Assembly: GCF_002094855.1 (NCBI RefSeq)
Contig: NZ_ARYN01000001.1
Coordinates: 486,061-550,060 of the forward strand
Length of the DNA stretch: 64,000 bases
From: Zunongwangia atlantica 22II14-10F7
GTDB lineage: Bacteria > Bacteroidota > Bacteroidia > Flavobacteriales > Flavobacteriaceae
Reading direction: 5' to 3'
Shown here: positions 8,976-17,851 of the stretch, piece after piece
Position numbering within the stretch: the first letter of the stretch is position 1
Layout: each line of letters starts with the position of its first letter
Notes under the pieces: generated by a model
What the model was told of the DNA's origin: nothing
Databases searched by the model: none
What the model saw: the letters and a program-made list of their open reading frames with translations, nothing else
Program-made: the position numbers and the translations under genes

Positions 8976-11075
8976 TTAAGAAATATAATTCCAGATGTTT
9001 TGATGCTTGGCCAGTTGGCCGTATGTAAAGCGTAAAACTTTGTTCTTTTCTAACGCAAGTTTTGGATCTTCTTTTAGCACTTTTTGAGCTACATAACGAG
9101 CTGTTTTTAATAGGTCATTATCTTTCACAATATCTGCAATTTTAAGATTAAGCACACCGCTTTGCTGTGTTCCCATAATATCCCCAGGACCGCGGAGTTT
9201 TAGATCGACTTCGGCAATTTGGAAACCATCGTTGGTCGCCGTCATAGTTTCTAATCTTGTTTTGCTATCGTTAGATAATTTATGGCCGGTCATTAAAATA
9301 CAATAACTCTGCTCGGCGCCACGTCCCACTCGACCGCGTAACTGGTGTAATTGCGAGAGTCCGAATCGTTCTGCACTTTCTATAACCATTACACTGGCAT
9401 TGGGAACATTTACCCCTACTTCGATTACGGTTGTTGCGACCATGATTTCGGTTTTACCTTCAGCAAAACGTTGCATTTCGTAATCTTTATCTTCAGGTTT
9501 CATTTGGCCATGTACTATCGAGATCTGAAAATCTGGGAATTCCCTGGCGATACTTTCATACCCGTCCATCAAATCCTTATAATCCATTTTTTCAGATTCC
9601 TGAATCAATGGGTAAACCACATAAACCTGCCTGCCTTTATCAATTTCTTCTTTTAGAAATCTAAAAACTTTTAAGCGATTGCTATCAAAGCGATGCACCG
9701 TTCTAATTGGCTTTCTTCCCGGTGGTAATTCGTCGATAACAGAAATATCCAGATCTCCATATAAACTCATCGCCAGAGTACGCGGAATAGGAGTTGCAGT
9801 CATTACCAAAATATGAGGCGGGATTTTATTTTTTCGCCATAATTTTGCCCGTTGTGCTACACCAAAGCGATGTTGCTCATCGATAATTGCTAAGCCAAGA
9901 TTGTTGAATTTTACCTTATCTTCTAAAAGTGCGTGCGTACCAATTAGAATGTCAATCTCACCATTTTCAAGTTTTTCGTGCAGTTCACGACGATGCGCTT
10001 TTTTAGAAGAACCCGTAAGCAAATAAATAGAAAGATCCATTTTTTCGCATAATTCCACCAATCCCTGGTAATGTTGAATCGCTAAAATCTCTGTTGGCGC
10101 CATCAAACAGGCCTGAAAATCATTATCGATCGCAATTAGCATGCTCATTAAAGCTACAATGGTCTTTCCTGAACCTACATCACCCTGTAAAAGACGATTC
10201 ATTTGCGCACCGGTTCCAAGATCTGCCCTAATTTCTTTGATTACTCTTTTCTGCGCACCGGTAAGATCGAATGGCAGATGATTTTTATAAAATCTGCTGA
10301 AATTTTCACCAATTTCGGCAAAAACAAAGCCTTTTATTTTTTGTTTTCTCAGCTGATTTTTCAGCAATAATTGTAACTGGATATAAAAAAGCTCTTCAAA
10401 TTTTAAACGAAACTGAGCTTTTGCGAGCAACTCGGCATTCTTAGGAAAATGAATGTTGAAGAGTGCTTCAGCTTTCGAGATTAGTCGAAATTCATTCTTA
10501 ATTTCTTCGCTTAGCGTATCAAAAAATCGCGCCTGGGTTTCCGTAAAAAGCTGTTGCAGCATTTTATTTACCACACGATTGGTAATCCCTTTTTTCTGTA
10601 ATAATTCCGTAGAAGGATAAATGGGTTGCATGGCTGCACGAAGCTGCTTTTTAAAATCGGCAAGCGTATCCATTTCGGGATGTGGCATACTGAATAGGCC
10701 ATTAAACCAGTTGGTTTTTCCAAAAACTACGTATGGCGTATTTAATTTAAGGTTTTCACGAATCCATTTATGGCCTCTAAACCAAACCAGTTCCATACGG
10801 CCGGTTTCATCTACAAAATCTGCAACCAGGCGTTTTCCCCGTTTTTGCTCTACGGTTTTAATATTCACTATTTTACCCACCACCTGCACTTCAGCCGAGT
10901 TTCGTTGTAATTCGGCAATTTTATAAAAGCGGGTTTTATCGAGATAGCGATTAGGGAAAAAATTCACCAGATCCTGGTAAGTGTGAATTCCCAATTCTTT
11001 CCGTAGCACATCGGCACGATTGGGGCCAACGCCCTTTAAATAATCGATCGGAGTTTGTAGAATATTAGGATTCAT
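8976..11075 (-). CDS. recG: ATP-dependent DNA helicase RecG
   Basis: A 699-residue monomeric helicase that remodels stalled replication forks and Holliday junctions. It has an N-terminal helical segment with a helix-hairpin-like LKGVGPNRADVL, a wedge/OB domain (about 60-160), Walker A GDVGSGKT, a DEQH motif II (IIDEQHRFG), motif III TATPIPRT, and motif VI QLRGRVGRG. Length is that of full-size RecG. It is monocistronic and divergent from the M1 peptidase gene. Confidence 0.97.
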   Translation of the reverse strand: MNPNILQTPIDYLKGVGPNRADVLRKELGIHTYQDLVNFFPNRYLDKTRFYKIAELQRNSAEVQVVGKIVNIKTVEQKRGKRLVADFVDETGRMELVWFRGHKWIRENLKLNTPYVVFGKTNWFNGLFSMPHPEMDTLADFKKQLRAAMQPIYPSTELLQKKGITNRVVNKMLQQLFTETQARFFDTLSEEIKNEFRLISKAEALFNIHFPKNAELLAKAQFRLKFEELFYIQLQLLLKNQLRKQKIKGFVFAEIGENFSRFYKNHLPFDLTGAQKRVIKEIRADLGTGAQMNRLLQGDVGSGKTIVALMSMLIAIDNDFQACLMAPTEILAIQHYQGLVELCEKMDLSIYLLTGSSKKAHRRELHEKLENGEIDILIGTHALLEDKVKFNNLGLAIIDEQHRFGVAQRAKLWRKNKIPPHILVMTATPIPRTLAMSLYGDLDISVIDELPPGRKPIRTVHRFDSNRLKVFRFLKEEIDKGRQVYVVYPLIQESEKMDYKDLMDGYESIAREFPDFQISIVHGQMKPEDKDYEMQRFAEGKTEIMVATTVIEVGVNVPNASVMVIESAERFGLSQLHQLRGRVGRGAEQSYCILMTGHKLSNDSKTRLETMTATNDGFQIAEVDLKLRGPGDIMGTQQSGVLNLKIADIVKDNDLLKTARYVAQKVLKEDPKLALEKNKVLRFTYGQLAKHQNIWNYIS

Positions 11076-11237
11076 AAAAACGAAGATATTAAAATGCCTA
11101 ATTTTAGAATTATTTCAGGCACATTTTATGCTATTTCTTTTTTGCTGGAGCTGATCATTATTGAAAGATTGACTTTAAAAAGAAGCCTCTGGCATTAAAT
11201 TTTGTAATTTGGCAGTACCAAACGACAGTTTCTAATA

Positions 11238-13352
11238 ATGAAGAAAATATTCTTTTCCCTTATATTTTTAAATGCGTTTTTAACCCAAGCGCAATCTATC
11301 ACTCCACAAAATCAAATCGAATTTGTAGATTTTAAAAAAGTGAATGCTGAGGTAAGTATTTATCCTGAATTGGCCAAAATCGATGGTAACGTTAATTATT
11401 CTTTTGATGTTCTAAAAGAGGTAGATTCCTTTTTTGTTGATACTGAAGATATGACTTTTGAAAAAGTTATGCTGAATAGAAAGGAAACCAATTTTCGTTT
11501 AGCTGAAGATAAGATCTGGATCAAAAAGAAACTGACTCCCTCTGAAGAGAATACGCTTCAGTTGCAGTATTCTGGCTCACCAAAACAAACTATGTATTTT
11601 ATTAATTGGGATAAAGAAACTTCCGAAGAAATAAGTAAACAGGTTTGGACGCAGGGGCAGGGACGTTATACTTCGCATTGGTTACCAAGTTTTGACGATG
11701 TGCGGGAAAAAGCGATTTTCAATTTAACGATCAATTTCAAAAAGGATTATCAGGTAATCGCTAACGGAAAGCTTGAAAATGAAAGAATGCTAAATGATTC
11801 GATCAAACAATGGTCGTTCAGTATGAAAGATCCTATGAGTAGCTATTTGGTGGCGATCGCAGCAGGAGATTATAAGAGCAAAGAATTACAAAGTGCTGGT
11901 GGCGTACCAATTTCGCTTTATTACGAAACAAAAGATGAAAATTTAGTTGAACCTACATATCGATATTCGAAGAAAATATTCGACTTTTTAGTAGAGGAAA
12001 TCGGTGTCGATTTTCCGTGGCAAAATTACAAACAAATCCCTGTAGAAGATTTTCTTTATGGCGGGATGGAAAATACCGGAACCACGATTTTTTCTGAATC
12101 TATGCTTACCGATAGCATAGGTTTTAAAGATCGAAACTATGTAAATGTAAATGCTCACGAACTCGCACACCAATGGTTTGGTGATCTGGTAACCGAAGCC
12201 GATGGTAAGCATCACTGGTTACAGGAAGGATTTGCAACGTATTACGCTTTATTGGCCGAAAAGCAGATTTTTGGTGAAGATTATTATTACTGGAAATTGT
12301 ATGAAACTGCCGAGCAACTGAAGAAATTGAGCGATCGTGGTGACGGTGAAGCCTTATTAAATCCTAAGGCCAGTTCACTTACATTCTACCAAAAAGGAGC
12401 CTGGGCGTTACATATTTTGCGAGAGCAATTAGGTGATGAAACTTTTAAAAGCGGAATAAAAAACTACCTGAAATTATACAGTTTTGGTAATGTTTCTACA
12501 GAGGATTTTTTAAAAGAGATGGAAAATGTTAGTGGGCAGGATCTATCGCAATTTCGAAAAGACTGGTTAGAACAATCGGCTTTTAAAGCTAATGCAGCAT
12601 TAAATTCCTTAGAGAAATCTTCTTTTATACGTCGATATTTAGATGTTGCGGCAGTTAGAGAGCAAAGTGTAGGAATAAAATATAATGTCTTGAATGGCGC
12701 TTTAGATTTTCCTGTAAATGATTATGTAGGCCAGGAGGCAGTGATCCAGTTGCAGGGAAATACCGCGCAAGAAGCTATCGATTTATATAAAAAGGCCTTT
12801 GCAACCGGGAATGTTTTTGTTCGCCAGGCTATTGCATCGAGTATGAAAGAAATTCCGCAGCCTTTAAAATCTGAATTTGAAGATTTATTAAATGATGATT
12901 CTTACTTAACAAAGGAATATGCGCTATTGACCTTGTGGACAAACTTTCCCCAAGAACGTTCCAAATATTTAACCAAAACCAGGAATATCCATGGTTTTTA
13001 CGATAAGAATGTGCGAATGTTGTGGCTTACTTTAAATTTGGTGACACCCGAGTTTGATGCAGGTAACAGTCAGACGAATTATGCTGAGCTTTCTGGATAT
13101 ACCCAAACAAAATATCCATGCGAAATTCGACAAAATGCGTTTAGTTATTTGTTTCAGATCGATGCATTTTCAGACCAGAATTTAAAAGATCTAATGCAGG
13201 GAACGCAGCATCATACCTATCGTTTCAGGGATTTTTGCAGGCAATTGCTTAAGGAGCTGCTAACCTATGATAAGTATTTGGAAAAAATTCAGAATATATC
13301 AAGTTCTTTTTCAAAGAAAGAATGGGATTATTTTCAATCTCAACTCAAATAG
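11238..13352 (+). CDS. M1-family zinc aminopeptidase, secreted
   Basis: A 704-residue metallopeptidase with a signal peptide (about 1-18, ending TQAQS). It shows an exopeptidase GGMEN motif (variant of GAMEN) and the zinc site HELAH at 307-311 with Glu330 exactly 18 residues later (WLQEGFATYY). M1 enzymes remove N-terminal residues from peptides; here the site would be the periplasm. The C-terminal ~250 residues form a shorter helical domain than in PepN (~870 residues). The stop is only 10 nt before the first patatin gene, so the three genes are probably one operon. Confidence 0.92.
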   Translation: MKKIFFSLIFLNAFLTQAQSITPQNQIEFVDFKKVNAEVSIYPELAKIDGNVNYSFDVLKEVDSFFVDTEDMTFEKVMLNRKETNFRLAEDKIWIKKKLTPSEENTLQLQYSGSPKQTMYFINWDKETSEEISKQVWTQGQGRYTSHWLPSFDDVREKAIFNLTINFKKDYQVIANGKLENERMLNDSIKQWSFSMKDPMSSYLVAIAAGDYKSKELQSAGGVPISLYYETKDENLVEPTYRYSKKIFDFLVEEIGVDFPWQNYKQIPVEDFLYGGMENTGTTIFSESMLTDSIGFKDRNYVNVNAHELAHQWFGDLVTEADGKHHWLQEGFATYYALLAEKQIFGEDYYYWKLYETAEQLKKLSDRGDGEALLNPKASSLTFYQKGAWALHILREQLGDETFKSGIKNYLKLYSFGNVSTEDFLKEMENVSGQDLSQFRKDWLEQSAFKANAALNSLEKSSFIRRYLDVAAVREQSVGIKYNVLNGALDFPVNDYVGQEAVIQLQGNTAQEAIDLYKKAFATGNVFVRQAIASSMKEIPQPLKSEFEDLLNDDSYLTKEYALLTLWTNFPQERSKYLTKTRNIHGFYDKNVRMLWLTLNLVTPEFDAGNSQTNYAELSGYTQTKYPCEIRQNAFSYLFQIDAFSDQNLKDLMQGTQHHTYRFRDFCRQLLKELLTYDKYLEKIQNISSSFSKKEWDYFQSQLK

Positions 13353-13362
13353 TTAATTTTTA

Positions 13363-14265
13363 ATGAAGGCATTAGTGATTTCTGGAGGTGGTAGTAAAGG
13401 CGCATTTGGCGGTGGCGTTGCCCAGTATTTGATCGAAGAGATGAAGCGAGATTACGATCTTTATGTAGGTACCTCTACCGGGAGTTTGCTAATTTCTCAT
13501 TTGGCATTGCAAAAAGTAGAGAAGATTCGGCAGGTATATACATCGGTAAACGAATCGAGTATTTTTAATAATCGTCCTTTTTTGATTAAGCACAAGCATG
13601 GTTACGACCAGATAAGCATTAATCACTTCAGTGTAATTCGTAATTTTCTTCAGGGGAAAAAAACCTTTGGTGAAAGCAAGAATCTTAAAAAACTGATTTT
13701 AAATACCTTTTCTGAAGAAGAATTTCAGCAATTAAAAGCTTCAGAAAAAGATATTCTGGTAACGGTTTCTAATTTATCTCTAAATGAAGTGGAGTATAAA
13801 TCGATCAAAGATTTCGATTATCAGGATTTTATAGACTGGATCTGGATTTCATGTAATTACACGCCATTTATGAGTCTGGTGCAAAAAGAAGGTTGCGAAT
13901 ATGCCGATGGTGGTTTTGGATCGATGGTACCAATTGAGGAAGCGGTAAAACGTGGCGCCACAGAAATTGATGCGATCATTTTAAAAACTGAGGTGAGCCA
14001 TTTAAACCGAATGCCTTCTAAGAATGTTTTTGGCTTAATTACCAATCTTTTTAATTTTATAACAGATAGGGTTGAAAATCAAAATATTAGAATTGGGAAA
14101 TTTGCGGCGGCAAATAAAGATGTAATTATCAATTTTTATTACACACCCACAGTTTTAACAACCAATTCCCTTATTTTTGAAGAAGAGAAGATGAAGCGGT
14201 GGTGGAAAAGCGGATTCAATTACGCTAAACTGAAGAGTGAAGAATTAAACCAAATCGAAGTTTAA
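13363..14265 (+). CDS. Patatin-like phospholipase, copy 1
   Basis: A 300-residue cytoplasmic lipid acyl hydrolase. It has the oxyanion glycine-rich loop GGGSKGAFGGG near the N-terminus, the nucleophile elbow GTSTG (Ser38) and the dyad aspartate Asp182 in ADGGFGS. It resembles the YjjU branch of patatins rather than the long outer-membrane type. No signal peptide is present. The next gene is a close paralogue with the dyad at exactly the same positions; the two overlap by one base (TAATG), indicating tandem duplication and translational coupling. Confidence 0.88.
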   Translation: MKALVISGGGSKGAFGGGVAQYLIEEMKRDYDLYVGTSTGSLLISHLALQKVEKIRQVYTSVNESSIFNNRPFLIKHKHGYDQISINHFSVIRNFLQGKKTFGESKNLKKLILNTFSEEEFQQLKASEKDILVTVSNLSLNEVEYKSIKDFDYQDFIDWIWISCNYTPFMSLVQKEGCEYADGGFGSMVPIEEAVKRGATEIDAIILKTEVSHLNRMPSKNVFGLITNLFNFITDRVENQNIRIGKFAAANKDVIINFYYTPTVLTTNSLIFEEEKMKRWWKSGFNYAKLKSEELNQIEV

Positions 14266-15185
14266 TGCGAGCATTGGTAATTTCGGGCGGCGGTAGTAAA
14301 GGAGCATTTGCAGGCGGAGTAGCCCAATATTTAATGGAAGCTGAGAAGAAGAAATACGATCTTTTTCTGGGAACTTCTACCGGAAGTTTATTGATTCCGC
14401 ATCTGGCCGAAGGTAATATTTCTAAGGTTTACGATCTCTACACAAATGTGAACCAGCGTAAGATCTTTAGTTTAAATCCGTTTATCGTTAAGAAGAAAGA
14501 AGGCAGGGAGTATGTAACCATCAACTACTTTAATATGTTCTGGCAGTTTCTTAAAAAGAAACGCACTTTTGGTGAAAGCAAGAACCTTTTAAGACATATT
14601 CGGCGTAATTTTTCAGAAGAAAATTTTAGAAATCTTCGAAATAAAGTTGGTGACGTAGTAGTAACTGTTTCTAATTTATCTAAAAACCGGGTAGAATATA
14701 AATCGATCCACGAATGTTCTTACGATGATTTTTGCGAGTGGATCTGGATTTCCTGTAATTATATTCCGTTTATGAGCCTGGCCAATAAAAACGGATTTGA
14801 ATATGCCGATGGTGGTTTAGGTTGCGTTGTGCCTATTCGAGAGGCTATAAAACGTGGCGCTACAGAGGTAGATGCTATTATTTTAGAGGCTGAAAACATG
14901 GAATATAACAAGGTGTTGGGTAAGAATCCATTTAGTTTGATGCTGAATTTATACAGTTTTGTTTTAGACCAGGTTGAATATCATGATGTAATCGAAGGAA
15001 AACTAGCCGCGCTGAATAAAAACGTAAAACTGAATATCTTCTACACGCCAACAAAACTGACCGAAAATTCACTTGTTTTCAATAAAAAATTAATGACCGA
15101 TTGGTGGAAGCAGGGCTATGATTACGCCGCTAACAAAGTAAAAGAAGACAAAGAAGCTGCAAAAAAGGCCAAAGCTGAGGTTTAG
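14265..15185 (+). CDS. Patatin-like phospholipase, copy 2 (tandem paralogue)
   Basis: A 306-residue paralogue of the preceding gene, with the same landmarks: GGGSKGAFAGG, GTSTGSL with Ser38, and Asp182 in ADGGLG. Shared stretches such as KTFGESKNL/RTFGESKNL and EWIWISCNY/DWIWISCNY mark a duplication old enough for clear divergence elsewhere. It begins in the TAATG overlap with copy 1 and ends with a lysine/alanine-rich tail (VKEDKEAAKKAKAEV) absent from copy 1. No terminator is obvious after it. Confidence 0.88.
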   Translation: MRALVISGGGSKGAFAGGVAQYLMEAEKKKYDLFLGTSTGSLLIPHLAEGNISKVYDLYTNVNQRKIFSLNPFIVKKKEGREYVTINYFNMFWQFLKKKRTFGESKNLLRHIRRNFSEENFRNLRNKVGDVVVTVSNLSKNRVEYKSIHECSYDDFCEWIWISCNYIPFMSLANKNGFEYADGGLGCVVPIREAIKRGATEVDAIILEAENMEYNKVLGKNPFSLMLNLYSFVLDQVEYHDVIEGKLAALNKNVKLNIFYTPTKLTENSLVFNKKLMTDWWKQGYDYAANKVKEDKEAAKKAKAEV

Positions 15186-15266
15186 TGGAAATTAGATTTT
15201 AGAAAAGAGAATGGAGACCGCTTCGCTGATAGAAAATGGATAATTTGATAATGCGAAAATGAGGTA

Positions 15267-15335
15267 ATTTCGAAATGAGATTTCTCGACTCGTATCTCGC
15301 CTCCCTGCCGGGAAGGCAGGCTCGAAATGACAAGT
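15267..15335. repeat. Dispersed flavobacterial intergenic repeat remnant
   Basis: The stretch contains GAGATTTCTCGACTCG and CTCGAAATGACA, the two ends of a short element I know as widely scattered in Bacteroidota genomes (usually joined as ...TCTCGACTGCGCTCGAAATGACA). Here they are separated by a segment with a CCTGCC/GGCAGG inverted repeat (15304-15309, 15315-15320). An ATTTCGAAAT palindrome lies at 15267-15276. Copy number in this genome cannot be seen from the window. Confidence 0.55.
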
Positions 15336-15364
15336 GGTTTGAGGCTAACTGAAGGATAAAGCAA

Positions 15365-15499
15365 CTAAAACAAACTTGCAATTAAACTTTTTAAGTAATC
15401 CCAGTTACTGAAAAGAATGTAAAAAACTAAAAAGCTCAATCCTAGAACTACAATATTTGTTTTTTCATTTGATTTTTGAGTTTCAGTAGTCTTTTTCAT
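15365..15499 (-). CDS. Possible 44-residue single-pass membrane protein
   Basis: The ORF begins with ATG (CAT at 15497-15499) and ends with TAG (15365-15367). The product has a hydrophilic, lysine/threonine-rich N-terminus (MKKTTETQKSNEKTN), one hydrophobic helix (about 16-31) and a short amphipathic end (SNWDYLKSLIASLF). This gene-like organisation within otherwise non-coding sequence argues for a real small membrane protein, but there is no clear ribosome binding site or promoter. Function unknown. Confidence 0.4.
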   Translation of the reverse strand: MKKTTETQKSNEKTNIVVLGLSFLVFYILFSNWDYLKSLIASLF

Positions 15500-15714
15500 A
15501 ATTCTGAACTATGGAATTTAAATCTAATTTCGGAATATCGATTCTTATATTGTTTCTTTCTACTTATTTGAAGTTCAATTATATAAAGTATAAAAGCTTT
15601 CAAAAATAAAAGATCAAATTTTAAGATTTAAAGATCAATATTCAAGCTGATTGCTAATTGCTGAAAGCTAGCGGCTAAAAAACTGTAAACTGTGCACCGT
15701 TAACTGTAAACTAG

Positions 15715-16236
15715 TTAAACAATCTCCTTAACCTCATTTTTAACGAACGTTAGTGCTGCCACGGTTGGTGCATCTTCATCCATTAAAACCGTGAGTACTT
15801 TTTCCTGAAGCATGGCTGCATTTTCAACAGTGTTATCTGCTGCGGTTTGTCTTATAAGTGATATTGTAGCATTTTTGGCTGTTTTTATATAATTCCAGCA
15901 TTCATTTGAAACATATATCTGCTGCGCTAAATTATGCTCAAATTCTTGATCTATTGCCGCCACCAGTGTATTGGAATACTGAATTTTATCTGAACTATTA
16001 GGCTTTATTCTTACCAGTAAACTTCCTGGGGAAATACGTTCCAAAAATAAGGTCATGCGTTCGTAAGCCTGGAGTTTAAGAGGAAGTGCTGTTTTTTGAT
16101 TTTCCTGATGTAGTAAAAATCGGCGTCTTCGATTCTCATTTTCAGAAAAGGTTTTAAAAAAGTAGAAAGCTACTGCGGCAACAATGATAGCCGGTAAAAT
16201 ATTATAAAGGATTTGCAATAAATCTAGATCGCTCAT
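15715..16236 (-). CDS. Membrane-anchored protein of unknown function
   Basis: A 173-residue protein with one N-terminal transmembrane helix (about 11-29), a basic stop-transfer stretch (NRRRRFLLHQENQK) and a soluble helical domain with LPLKLQAYERMTLFLERI and a later IKTAKNATISLIRQTA segment. This layout is common in a conserved flavobacterial family for which I know no function. A long-stem hairpin lies just upstream, separating it from the M20 gene. Confidence 0.6.
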   Translation of the reverse strand: MSDLDLLQILYNILPAIIVAAVAFYFFKTFSENENRRRRFLLHQENQKTALPLKLQAYERMTLFLERISPGSLLVRIKPNSSDKIQYSNTLVAAIDQEFEHNLAQQIYVSNECWNYIKTAKNATISLIRQTAADNTVENAAMLQEKVLTVLMDEDAPTVAALTFVKNEVKEIV

Positions 16237-16258
16237 GCTGGTTTATTCTAAAAAAACG

Positions 16259-16308
16259 AAAGGTACTTTTTCTAAGTTAAACGTCAAAGTTAACGAAAAA
16301 GTACCTTT
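16259..16308 (-). terminator. Long-loop hairpin, candidate terminator of the M20 gene
   Basis: A perfect 14-bp stem (16259-16272 with 16295-16308) with a 22-nt loop. On the minus strand it is followed by a T run (A run at 16250-16256). It lies 86 nt beyond the M20 stop codon. Confidence 0.45.
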
Positions 16309-16347
16309 AAATTTATTTTAGAATTCTGCTTTTAAATGGCTAAAATG

Positions 16348-16375
16348 AGCTGTTGAATTAAATTCAGCATGACAA
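16348..16375. repeat. Short dispersed repeat remnant (AATTCAGCATGACA type)
   Basis: The imperfect inverted repeat GCTG-TT-GAATT / AATTCAGC followed by ATGACA resembles a second intergenic element common in Bacteroidota (minus strand: TGTCATGCTGAATTT...). Single copy in this window. Confidence 0.4.
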
Positions 16376-16393
16376 GAAATCCCTTAAAGTTAT

Positions 16394-17680
16394 TTATTGC
16401 GGTGGATTAAGATAATCTAAAGCCAATTGGGTCATAGCCTTAACGCCTAGGATCAATCCGCTTTCGTCGATAAAGAAATCGGGCGTATGATGTGGTGCCG
16501 GTTCTTCGCTATCCAAAGGTTGTCCGCCTAAAAAGAAATATAAACCCGGTACTTCTTCCTGAAAATAAGAGAAATCTTCACCGCCAGTAGTTGCTTTAAC
16601 CAATTCTACATGATCTTCTCCGGCCACTTTTTGAAGGCTTGGTAACATTTGGTTAGTTAATTCAACATCGTTATACGTAACCGCGGTATTATTTTGGATT
16701 TCAATAGTTGCTTCACCACCGTAGGCTTCAGCAAGTTTAGGAACCATATTTTTCATTCGGCTTAAGATCTTTTCGCGCATTTTAGGCTCTAATGTTCTTA
16801 CTGTTCCTATCATTTCGGCACTTTCAGGAATAATATTAAAACGCACACCACTGGTAATTTTTCCAACGGTGATCACTGCCGCGGCATCGATCAATTTAGA
16901 ATCCCGACTAATAATCGTTTGTAAACCATCGATAATTTTTGCTGAAATAAGAATAGGATCTGTGCCACTCCAAGGCTGCGAACCATGTGTTTGTTTTCCT
17001 TTTACATTGATCACAAAACGTTCTACCGCCGCCATTGTACCTTCAGGTTTGTAACGAATGGTGCCAACGGGAGTTTCAGAATTAATATGTAAACCAAAGA
17101 TCGCATCTACATCGGGACTTTTTAAAACTCCTTCTTTGATCATTAATTTTGCGCCACCTTCTTCACCCGGTGGTGGACCTTCTTCAGCTGGTTGAAAAAT
17201 GAATTTTATAGTACCATGAATCTTGTCTTTGTTTTGCGCTAAAACTTCAGCAGCACCCATCAATATTGCGGTATGCGTATCGTGACCGCAGGCATGCATC
17301 ACTCCGGTTTGCGAGCCAAGAAATTCGGTAGTTACTTCAGATTTAAAAGGAAGATCATTTCTTTCGGTAACCGGTAAAGCATCAATATCTGCACGTAAAG
17401 CCACAACTTTACCTGGATGGTCGCCTTTCAGTAAAGCTACAACTCCGGTTTTTGCGACTTCGGTTTCGACTTCAAAACCTAAGTTCTTTAAATGCTTGGC
17501 AATTTTTTCAGCAGTTTCAAATTCGCGATTAGAAAGTTCAGGATGTTCATGGAAATCTCTTCGCCATTCGATCACTTTTTCTTCTACAGCAGCGATGTCT
17601 TCTTCAAGATCTGCATCCATTTGCTGTCCGTAGATAAAAGGGGAAAATAATAAGAGGGATAGATAGTAAATTTTCTTCAT
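16394..17680 (-). CDS. M20-family amidohydrolase, secreted
   Basis: A 428-residue protein with a signal peptide (about 1-18, ending IYGQ) and the fold of hippurate/IAA-amino-acid amidohydrolases. Metal-binding motifs are visible: HACGHDTHT, the EEG of QPAEEGP, and a C-terminal HHTPDFFID. The lid/dimerisation domain spans about 215-330. These enzymes cleave N-acyl amino acids, releasing the amino acid from a carboxylic acid; the actual substrate is unknown. It is monocistronic and divergent from the pcrA-like helicase gene. Confidence 0.9.
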   Translation of the reverse strand: MKKIYYLSLLLFSPFIYGQQMDADLEEDIAAVEEKVIEWRRDFHEHPELSNREFETAEKIAKHLKNLGFEVETEVAKTGVVALLKGDHPGKVVALRADIDALPVTERNDLPFKSEVTTEFLGSQTGVMHACGHDTHTAILMGAAEVLAQNKDKIHGTIKFIFQPAEEGPPPGEEGGAKLMIKEGVLKSPDVDAIFGLHINSETPVGTIRYKPEGTMAAVERFVINVKGKQTHGSQPWSGTDPILISAKIIDGLQTIISRDSKLIDAAAVITVGKITSGVRFNIIPESAEMIGTVRTLEPKMREKILSRMKNMVPKLAEAYGGEATIEIQNNTAVTYNDVELTNQMLPSLQKVAGEDHVELVKATTGGEDFSYFQEEVPGLYFFLGGQPLDSEEPAPHHTPDFFIDESGLILGVKAMTQLALDYLNPPQ

Positions 17681-17851
17681 TGAAATTCGTTAAAAGGGGT
17701 TGTTGTTTTTAGTTAAAAAGTAGTTCTCTTAAAAATACTAAAAAATATATACAATTGCAGCTTAGTACATCGCTGTTTAAAAGTATTAACAGGCTGAGTT
17801 TAGAAATTGATTCATTTTGGTTAAATTCACGCTTTTAAAATTTGAAGGAAA

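Larger units (their letters stand above)
15186..15714. other. 529-bp gap with dispersed-repeat debris and one short ORF
   Basis: Between the convergent patatin operon and a minus-strand gene. It holds a palindromic repeat remnant (15267-15335), a 44-codon minus-strand ORF (15365-15499), and AACTGTAAACT repeated twice at a 21-bp spacing (15681-15691, 15702-15712). I see no tRNA, terminator or longer gene. Confidence 0.6.

Noticed and set aside
15681..15712. Two AACTGTAAACT repeats at 21-bp spacing, resembling a tiny CRISPR or iteron array
   Set aside because: Only two units with a 10-nt spacer and no cas or rep gene nearby; treated as degenerate intergenic repeat.
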